Under the pieces are notes generated by a model. The model saw only the letters and a list, made by a program, of their open reading frames with translations. It did no database searches and was not told where the DNA came from. This document shows positions 1 to 4,569 of a stretch of DNA of 5,950 nucleotides, piece after piece. Source of the DNA: Fimbriimonadaceae bacterium (GTDB lineage: Bacteria > Armatimonadota > Fimbriimonadia > Fimbriimonadales > Fimbriimonadaceae); NCBI GenBank assembly GCA_014380605.1, contig JACMJO010000175.1, positions 1 through 5,950 on the forward strand, given 5' to 3'. Within the stretch, counting starts at the first letter, position 1. The number at the start of each line of letters is the position of its first letter. Made by a program: the position numbers and the translations under genes.

Positions 1-669
1 GCGGTCCCCAAGATCACCGTTGATCTGGGCGATGGCAAAAAGATCACCCGCACGGTCCGTGGCAACGCGGTCATGTACATCTGCAATTCGGACGGAAAGG
101 TCGTAGATGCCTACCCCGGCGTCTACACCGGCGAGGATTTCTTTCCCGCCGTTAAGGAGTCGATCGTGATGTGCGCGAAGTCTCCTGAGGAGATCAATGC
201 GTGGCACACGGCGAATGGCAAGAGCCTCCGCTTCCTTCGGGCAACCATGTCGAAAGGAGCCGCTGAGGGGCCGATTCTGAAAATGGTCGGCGCGCGCCAG
301 ATTGCGGGAGCCACGAACTCTGGCCAGACAGGTCCGCTCGACGAGAAGCGAGCTAGGTTTCTGGACTCCGCAAGGCGGATTGAAGACTCCAGCCTGACCC
401 CGATGGCTCCTGACCAAGTGGCGATGCTAGTCACTGGCCAACCTATTGGCGATAAGACGCCTGCGCAGATCGGGATGGAGATTCTGAGGGCCGATTCGCG
501 GCAGAACATCACTCAGATGCGAGGTGTGATCCACCTTTGGCTGGCGAGCGAAAAGGAACTTCCCACTCCGAAGCAAGCTCGGGACATCGTCCTCGAAACG
601 ATCCTGAAGATTCCGTACAAAGATCCCTACTTCGGGCTGAAGGACATTGTGATTCCGGGAACGCCTTAG
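1..669 (+). CDS. Hypothetical protein, C-terminal part (possible thioredoxin-like end)
   Basis: The reading frame is open from the first base, so the gene starts off the left edge and the ATG at 73 is probably an internal Met. The visible 222 residues end at TAG 667-669. Visible residues 21-50 (GNAVMYICNSDGKVVDAYPG, then VYTGEDFFPA) resemble the last strand, turn and helix of a thioredoxin-like fold, where a strand is followed by xDGKV, a glycine and an amphipathic helix. The usual cis-proline is not evident and any CxxC would lie upstream, so this assignment is tentative. Residues 110-222 form a second, mostly helical part with a conserved-looking stretch around DSRQNITQMRGVIHLWLAS and the ending IPYKDPYFGLKDIVIPGTP. 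I do not recognise that part. No export signal can be judged because the N-terminus is missing. The next gene lies 121 bases downstream on the same strand and probably has its own promoter. The CDS call is firm; the function is not. Confidence 0.85.
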   Translation, partial: AVPKITVDLGDGKKITRTVRGNAVMYICNSDGKVVDAYPGVYTGEDFFPAVKESIVMCAKSPEEINAWHTANGKSLRFLRATMSKGAAEGPILKMVGARQIAGATNSGQTGPLDEKRARFLDSARRIEDSSLTPMAPDQVAMLVTGQPIGDKTPAQIGMEILRADSRQNITQMRGVIHLWLASEKELPTPKQARDIVLETILKIPYKDPYFGLKDIVIPGTP

Positions 670-790
670 GGGTTTTAGGTTTTGGTTTTTTAGGGTGAAG
701 ACGTAAGACCTAAACTGAGTGGGCCAAACGCAAACTCTGTAGGTCAATCGCCCCTTTGATCTTGGTTCGGCCCGGGTTTGCTCCTAGACT
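670..790. other. Intergenic spacer with G/T-rich tract
   Basis: The 121 bases between the first two genes begin with a plus-strand G/T-rich run (about 669-695). A short inverted repeat TTTAGGT (674-680) / ACCTAAA (708-714) has a 27-base loop, too open to call a terminator. The right end holds the candidate promoter described separately. Confidence 0.4.
762..790 (+). promoter_or_regulatory. Candidate promoter for the membrane-hairpin gene
   Basis: TTGGTT and TAGACT (785-790) are separated by 17 bases. TAGACT matches four of six bases of the TATAAT consensus and fits the TAnnnT rule; the -35 matches only its TTG. It directly abuts the ATG at 791 and ends six bases before an in-frame GTG at 797. 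A transcript starting at the normal distance would therefore begin at about that GTG. This is weak evidence, supported only by the lack of any ribosome binding site nearby. Confidence 0.3.
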
Positions 791-1678
791 ATGGGCGTGA
801 GCAACGGGCAATCCTCAATTCAACGCTTTCTGCAAAACCGGGCGAGCCAGATCGTCATGGGGAACTACGGACGATCGGCGTTCGGATGGCACATTGGAAT
901 TGGGGCGGCCCTTGTTGCCCTTAGCGTCGGAATGGTCATAGGGGGAATAGCTTCTGGAATCGCGGGTCTGATCTTTGGCGCTCTCGGCCCGCTTATTGGC
1001 GGCGGCATCAACCTCGGAATTGGTTTAGCGCTGAGGCGCAGACTGCAACAAACGCCAAACGAGGCCAAGCTAAGTTCGGAGGCCAAGAGTTTCATTGTCG
1101 ACCTGATGAAACAGACCCACACAGGATGGAATTCCAGTCACGGCTATGGACCTTTTTGGACCGGAGTTCAGAAGACGGCCCCGCCTGCTAGCCCCCTGGT
1201 GAATGGCGAAACGATTTTCCATCAACTTGGGAAGCATTGGGGGATGATCCCGAAAACTCCAAAAGACATCCTGCCAAAGCCGTTGAACGATGTTTTGGAG
1301 ACAGCTTGCTACCACTACAACCGGATTTTCGGCATCTTAGAGGGAACTCGCGGCGATTCCACTTTCTCAAAGATTGCCCAATCAGCAAAATCAGGGGCAG
1401 ATGAAGCGATCTTCGGAATCCTGCACCATGCCGCTACCATGCACCGGTTCCCGGAAACCATCTCGTCAGCCTCGCGAGATTGCGAGGACAAGATTCGAGC
1501 GCTGAAGGAGCTGGCCGACGGTCTGGAGACAATGCAGTCCCGGCCGGCAACCATCTCCGATCGGCTTGGGTACTCGTCGGCGATGGAATCGGCTTTGGAA
1601 GAGGTGAGATTGGAGCGCTTGGCAAGAGAGGAACTGGGACGCCCGGATGAGGACCAGCATCTTAGAGAGCGGCTTTAG
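791..1678 (+). CDS. Hypothetical membrane protein with glycine-rich hairpin
   Basis: This 295-residue protein belongs to no family I recognise. Residues 1-34 are polar. Residues 35-81 are strongly hydrophobic and rich in glycine (MVIGGIASGIAGLIFGALGP and flanks), with several GxxxG spacings. They read as two tightly packed transmembrane helices split by a Gly-Pro-rich turn, followed by an RRR stop-transfer cluster at 82-84. The remaining roughly 210 residues are soluble and mostly helical. The last 65 (about 230-295) are highly charged and could form a coiled coil. A membrane anchor with a cytoplasmic helical domain is inferred from the positive cluster. No Shine-Dalgarno site precedes the ATG at 791. 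The GTG at 797, residue 3, is an alternative start because a TAGACT hexamer lies six bases before it. The stop TAG (1676-1678) overlaps the TAA of the convergent nucleotidyltransferase-like gene. Confidence 0.8.
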   Translation: MGVSNGQSSIQRFLQNRASQIVMGNYGRSAFGWHIGIGAALVALSVGMVIGGIASGIAGLIFGALGPLIGGGINLGIGLALRRRLQQTPNEAKLSSEAKSFIVDLMKQTHTGWNSSHGYGPFWTGVQKTAPPASPLVNGETIFHQLGKHWGMIPKTPKDILPKPLNDVLETACYHYNRIFGILEGTRGDSTFSKIAQSAKSGADEAIFGILHHAATMHRFPETISSASRDCEDKIRALKELADGLETMQSRPATISDRLGYSSAMESALEEVRLERLAREELGRPDEDQHLRERL

Positions 1679-2162
1679 GCTTCAAGTTGCTTCAGCGATT
1701 CCAGCATCGTAACATGCATTTGGTCCCGGTCGCGGTTGGAATCATTCTTTAGGCGAATGATGTCGTCGATTGCCGCCACCCTAATCTCAACCCCGTCGAT
1801 ATCGACGCTGAGCGAATTCTCATACAGTTGTTCAAACGACTCGATATTTGGCAGACGATTGATCAAGTCGATTGGCCCCGCAACCGATTTGAGGTGCATA
1901 AAAGGGGCCATCAAGATGGAGAGATCCAGCTCGAACTTGCCGTCGTCTGGGGCCCGCACGGGCCTGGCTTCCAACTCCTCGAGCGCTTCCTTCAAACGCT
2001 CAAGGTTCGCCTTGCTGCGCTCGAACGCAAGGTCACAGTCTGAAGTTAAGTAGTCCGCGCCATGGAGCATGACCGCCATGCAACAATGAGGACCCAGCGG
2101 ACTTGATGCCGGTTCAGGGCGTCAGCTAGCTTTTCTAGCTCGGGCAATTCGGACGGCTTCAC
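1675..2162 (-). pseudogene. Nucleotidyltransferase-fold gene, frameshifted
   Basis: The 134-residue frame starting at ATG 2079 begins MAVMLHGADYLTSDCDLAFE. This matches the middle of the polymerase-beta-like (MNT/AbiEii-type) nucleotidyltransferase core: a glycine motif, LHG, then the metal-binding DxD (D14, D16). A third candidate acid lies in GPIDL (D71), and the tail RVAAIDDIIRLKNDSNRDRD is typical of the family. What precedes it is missing from that frame but present in another. GTG 2162 reads MKPSELPELEKLADALNRHQ and then VRWVLI, exactly the helix and strand expected before the glycine motif. The two frames differ by one base, and the break falls between ATT (2085-2087) and ATG (2077-2079), in GTTGC where GGTGGC or GTTGGC would be expected. 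Restoring one base gives about 162 residues, a normal length. Translation from ATG 2079 alone would lack the glycine motif and is probably inactive. The family call is from remembered motifs; the frame shift is seen directly. Confidence 0.75.
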
Positions 2163-2322
2163 GTAATCTCAAGACGGATCGAAGTCGCCTTTGGTGCTTT
2201 TGATAGCGCTGGATGGGAGACAACGTTAGGTTATAGCGAAGCCACTCAAGATCATTGCCGAACTCATCTTGCTCGCCGTACCAATACCTCGCCTCTTAAG
2301 GCGAAAGCCTTCCGCTGTCCAT
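2122..2322 (-). pseudogene. Small basic helical ORF, partner of the nucleotidyltransferase, interrupted by TAA
   Basis: ATG 2320-2322 opens a 67-codon frame ending at TGA 2122-2124, but codon 9 is TAA (2296-2298). After the TAA the frame stays protein-like for 57 residues. It has an aromatic and acidic start (EARYWYGEQDEFGNDLEWLR), then YNLTLSPIQRYQKHQRRLRS, then a basic helical end. The pattern of a DLEWLRYNL segment, an SPIQR turn and an HQRRL helix looks like the short proteins encoded just before nucleotidyltransferase genes in two-gene modules. That comparison is from memory. No ATG, GTG or TTG follows the TAA until a TTG in the middle of the core, so the TAA is best read as a nonsense lesion. 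The end of the frame overlaps the candidate GTG start of the nucleotidyltransferase by 41 bases, implying translational coupling in the intact ancestor. The role (antitoxin or substrate of the partner) is inferred. Confidence 0.6.
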
Positions 2323-2330
2323 CGCACTTA

Positions 2331-2360
2331 ATTATACGTTTGATTTGGCCGAACTGTAGA
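2331..2360 (-). promoter_or_regulatory. Promoter of the broken two-gene operon, apparently leaderless
   Basis: On the minus strand a perfect TATAAT occupies 2336-2331. An 18-base spacer separates it from TCTACA (2360-2355), which matches four of six bases of TTGACA. Only eight bases lie between TATAAT and the ATG at 2322. The transcript should therefore start at or within about two bases of the start codon, leaving no room for a Shine-Dalgarno site. The position exactly ahead of the small ORF supports that ORF being a real, formerly translated gene. Confidence 0.6.
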
Positions 2361-2582
2361 CGGCTTAGTAGTTTCAAGACCAGCCTGTAGTATCCGGAGC
2401 GATATTACAAGTTCCTTACTAAAGACAGGGATGGGCTTCTATGGACTCGATAGTATCGTGCAAGGGCAAGACCTCCTCCCCGAGACGAAGTTGGGCCATC
2501 CCGGCTTGTCCATGGGATAGGTGGCGTTTCGTAGTTTGGCTCTCGAATTAGAGGAAGCCACAACGGTTAAAAAGGAGACCAT
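2337..2582. other. Intergenic region between divergent operon and prepilin gene
   Basis: I find no convincing gene or RNA in this stretch. It holds the -35 side of the minus-strand promoter at its left end and the prepilin Shine-Dalgarno site at its right end. Two overlapping short frames lie on opposite strands: plus-strand ATG 2431 to TAG 2518-2520 (29 residues, MGFYGLDSIVQGQDLLPETK and nine more) and minus-strand ATG 2499 to TAG 2419-2421 (26 residues). Neither has a clear ribosome binding site or a family I know. A GGGATGG/CCATCCC inverted repeat (2428-2434 and 2496-2502) encloses about 60 bases. I cannot assign a promoter for the prepilin gene with confidence. Confidence 0.4.
2571..2578 (+). 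promoter_or_regulatory. Strong Shine-Dalgarno site for the prepilin gene
   Basis: AAAGGAGA lies with its GGAG core five bases before ATG 2583. This fixes the start of the prepilin-like gene and contrasts with the two genes to the left, which lack such sites. Confidence 0.85.
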
Positions 2583-3620
2583 ATGGGCACAGTAGCTCAG
2601 TTTTTAGCACATCGCCGGAATACCATCCGAAGCTCCCCTCGTGGGGCCTTCACTCTCATTGAACTTCTCGTCGTGATCGCAATCATTGCGGTACTTATTG
2701 GATTACTGCTTCCTGCAGTTCAAAAAGTGCGGGCCGCCGCTTCGTCGGCTCACGCGCAAACCAGCCTGGATCGGCTGTGCCACGCTATGAATAGTCACCG
2801 GAGCGAGCTTGGATACTTTCCCGGCACGTTCGAGCAGTTAACGCCTTTCATCGATGGTGAGAACACGTGGGCCGATGGACAGGACCAAGGCTATGACTTC
2901 ACCCTAACCCTACTGCCCCAGGCAGATGGCGCCACCGACTTCCTTATCAAGGGCACACCAGCTGAGCTCGGTTTAACGGGGGACACGGCCTGGTGCGTAG
3001 GGAAGAATTGTGTGGTCATGGACTGCACAACACGGGGCCAACGGGGGCTCGCACTTCAAAACCTTGCCCGGGCAAAGGCAGACCTGATTGAGCTGGGAGC
3101 CCAAAAAGTGGCCGGGATTCTGCAGCAAGGAGCAAACAAGGCCAATGGCATTCCCGCATTCGTTAGAAATCCGCGAACGGTCGAGAATTGGCTCAGCGAG
3201 TGGGATTGGGAAGGGGATGGAAAAATCTCCTTTAATGAGATGATGAGCATTCCCGGTCCTGAGCACCCGGCGATTCCGGAGTTCCGTCGAGGAATGAGCG
3301 AAATCCTCTCGTTTGGCGTGGGACAAGAAGACCTGGCCGGCTTGCCCGCGGTACAAATCTCGGACTTGGAAGGCGATCCCGCCCCGATCTTCACATTGGA
3401 TGCATTGCGTCTGCTCGTCCACCGATATGTGACGCTTCATTGGCTTCGGGTATCTCTGTTTTTGAAGATGGATATTGCAGAGTGGGCCGAGGACCATTGC
3501 CACTGGTGGATTCGGGCTGCTGCCCTTGATGCCTTTGTGTGCGAGGTGGAAGCCAGATCTGGGCGAGGTGTTTCTGTGCCCAATGCCCGAACGATGGCGT
3601 CGATCGCTTCGGAGATGTAA
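2583..3620 (+). CDS. Prepilin-type N-terminal methylation protein with an EF-hand loop
   Basis: This 345-residue protein carries a class III (type IV pilin / type II secretion pseudopilin) signal. A basic leader (residues 1-22, ending SSPRGA) is followed by FTLIELLVVIAIIAVLIGLL and then LPAVQKVRAAA. Prepilin peptidase would cleave after Ala22, leaving Phe at +1 and Glu27 at +5; Ala instead of Gly at -1 is common in Armatimonadota- and Planctomycetota-style prepilins. The roughly 290-residue body is much longer than a major pilin and lacks the DUF1559 features I would expect in the large planctomycete family. Residues 208-219 (DWEGDGKISFNE) fit a calcium-binding EF-hand loop, with D1, E3, D5, G6, I8 and E12. 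Cys-containing segments (AWCVGKNCVVMDC) could form disulfides after export. The C-terminal 70 residues are helical and tryptophan-rich. It appears monocistronic: no other pilus gene is adjacent, and a hairpin follows six bases after the stop. The export type is well supported; the specific role is unknown. Confidence 0.9.
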   Translation: MGTVAQFLAHRRNTIRSSPRGAFTLIELLVVIAIIAVLIGLLLPAVQKVRAAASSAHAQTSLDRLCHAMNSHRSELGYFPGTFEQLTPFIDGENTWADGQDQGYDFTLTLLPQADGATDFLIKGTPAELGLTGDTAWCVGKNCVVMDCTTRGQRGLALQNLARAKADLIELGAQKVAGILQQGANKANGIPAFVRNPRTVENWLSEWDWEGDGKISFNEMMSIPGPEHPAIPEFRRGMSEILSFGVGQEDLAGLPAVQISDLEGDPAPIFTLDALRLLVHRYVTLHWLRVSLFLKMDIAEWAEDHCHWWIRAAALDAFVCEVEARSGRGVSVPNARTMASIASEM

Positions 3621-3626
3621 TCTCAC

Positions 3627-3664
3627 TTGTTCTCCTCCCGAGCTTTTCGTCGGGAGGGGAACAG
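3627..3664 (+). terminator. Hairpin terminator after the prepilin gene
   Basis: TTGTTCTCCTCCCGA (3627-3641) pairs with TCGGGAGGGGAACAG (3650-3664) over 15 positions, including two G-T pairs, around an eight-base loop GCTTTTCG. It begins six bases after the prepilin stop. The energy should be high, but no long T run follows on either strand (only CTCTT on plus). It may act as a bidirectional transcript end for the two convergent genes or as a 3' stabilising hairpin. Confidence 0.6.
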
Positions 3665-3743
3665 CTCTTAGCCTCGGAAACTTCCAACAAGAATTTTGTG
3701 CAACGACAATTGAGCTGCGCTAGTTTGGAACAAGGACGTCTGC

Positions 3744-4427
3744 TTAAGCTGCCTTCTGGGACTTTAACCGTCGGCGCAAGAATGCGGCAATCCCGAGCAC
3801 TCCAAGCGAAACGGTGACCGGCTCCGGAACGGCTTCCAGCGAGAGATTGTCGATCCCGAAATCATTTCCACCAGCTGCCTCTTGAAGGTTGAACAGGATG
3901 GTTTCGGGGCCTGAATTGAAGTTCAATAGGACCGAGTAGTGCTGCCAGCCGTCGGTGCCAGCGGGAGCAACCAAAACGCTCGAAAGGGCATCTCCAAGCT
4001 GGATTCGTATCTGCGCCAGGGCACTATCGAATCGATAGGTGGTGATCATATCGAATTCAAACCTGTACTGGCCTGGGCTCAAAGATAGCGCAGGATCGGC
4101 ATACCACACTTTGAGCGCATCGTTGGTCGCCCCATTGATAAGCATGTAGTTGCCGTGAGTGGCCAGATCGAAATCTGCAATATCATCGGCCTGGTTACCA
4201 CCCGGTCCACCGCGCCAAGCAGAATGCCACAGAAACGGCATGTCGTCGGTGATTGTGTAAGTAGCGGCGGCCGTCAGATTGACTGGATCAGTTGGGTTCG
4301 CGACGTAGGAATAGTCGGAAAGGAAGCCGGACCCGTTGCCGGCTTCAAAATCCCCGTTGGTAATCAGGTTGGCGTACGCGCCAAGTGGCATCACCATCAA
4401 CGAAGCAAAGAGTGCTAGCTTTCTCAA
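3744..4427 (-). CDS. Secreted PEP-CTERM sorting domain protein
   Basis: This 227-residue protein has a Sec signal peptide at residues 1-19 (MRKLALFASLMVMPLGAYA, cleavage before Asn20). The mature start, NLITNGDFEAGN, is typical of galactose-binding-like beta-sandwich (CBM4/9-like) domains. The body to about residue 198 is rich in beta-type and aromatic segments. The C-terminus is a standard PEP-CTERM signal: VPEP at 200-203, a hydrophobic stretch 204-217, then RRRLK. In this family an exosortase processes the motif and the protein goes to the surface or extracellular matrix; no exosortase is in this window. The start is TTG 4425-4427. It has AGGAGA (4438-4433) at good spacing, an in-frame TAG just upstream and no other start that keeps the signal peptide whole. 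An out-of-frame ATG-AAT-TGA overlaps it. The gene is convergent with the prepilin gene and 142 bases downstream of the MutL-like gene. Ligand binding (probably carbohydrate) is inferred. Confidence 0.88.
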   Translation of the reverse strand: MRKLALFASLMVMPLGAYANLITNGDFEAGNGSGFLSDYSYVANPTDPVNLTAAATYTITDDMPFLWHSAWRGGPGGNQADDIADFDLATHGNYMLINGATNDALKVWYADPALSLSPGQYRFEFDMITTYRFDSALAQIRIQLGDALSSVLVAPAGTDGWQHYSVLLNFNSGPETILFNLQEAAGGNDFGIDNLSLEAVPEPVTVSLGVLGIAAFLRRRLKSQKAA

Positions 4428-4438
4428 TTCATTCTCCT
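4428..4438 (-). promoter_or_regulatory. Ribosome binding site deciding a TTG start, with a two-codon overlapping ORF
   Basis: Reading the minus strand, AGGAGA (4438-4433) is followed by ATGAA and then the TTG start at 4427. The ATG at 4432-4430 reads Met-Asn-stop; its TGA (4426-4424) overlaps the TTG. The in-frame TAG at 4439-4437 rules out any earlier start. Confidence 0.6.
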
Positions 4439-4472
4439 ACAACACCAAACGGACGGGACACGCCCAGTTGTC

Positions 4473-4500
4473 ACAGTATTACGCAAAAAGTCGGTTTCAA
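4473..4500 (-). promoter_or_regulatory. Candidate promoter of the PEP-CTERM gene
   Basis: On the minus strand TTGAAA (4500-4495, five of six to TTGACA) is followed after 16 bases by TACTGT (4478-4473, fits TAnnnT). This leaves a short leader of about 40 bases before the TTG start. The -10 is weak, so this is only a candidate. It lies in the 142-base gap after the MutL-like gene, in which I see no clear terminator. Confidence 0.35.
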
Positions 4501-4569
4501 GTTAAGAAGTGGCTCAGATATGGCCCTTATCCAATATTTTTACCGGGATCAATCTCGATTATCGGGTAG

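Noticed and set aside
669..697. Telomere-like GGGGTTTT and TTTAGGG words
   Set aside because: They occur once in a short G/T-rich spacer after a stop codon, without tandem repetition, in a clearly bacterial context.
674..714. Inverted repeat TTTAGGT/ACCTAAA as a terminator of the first gene
   Set aside because: A seven-base stem with a 27-base loop is too weak, and no T run follows the second arm.
2298..2311. AAGGC-GAAA-GCCTT hairpin overlapping the TAA of the small ORF, as a recoding or readthrough signal
   Set aside because: TAA is not a known selenocysteine or pyrrolysine codon, and the hairpin sits on rather than after the stop. A simple nonsense mutation is more economical.
2449..2535. 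Resemblance to a class I c-di-GMP riboswitch (GGGCAAGACC, GAGACGAAG, GGGATAGG in the right order) upstream of the prepilin gene
   Set aside because: The GGGCAAG segment has no matching TTGCC partner to close P1, P2 cannot fold into a proper hairpin, and the GACGCAAAGC core is incomplete. The likeness is suggestive because such riboswitches often precede pilin genes, but a covariance-model search would be needed; a significant hit would revive it.
3475..3817. Plus-strand open frames overlapping the end of the prepilin gene and the PEP-CTERM gene
   Set aside because: They lack ribosome binding sites, run antisense to the PEP-CTERM gene, and are explained as alternate frames of the real genes. 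The prepilin frame remains protein-like to its own stop, so no frameshift is needed.
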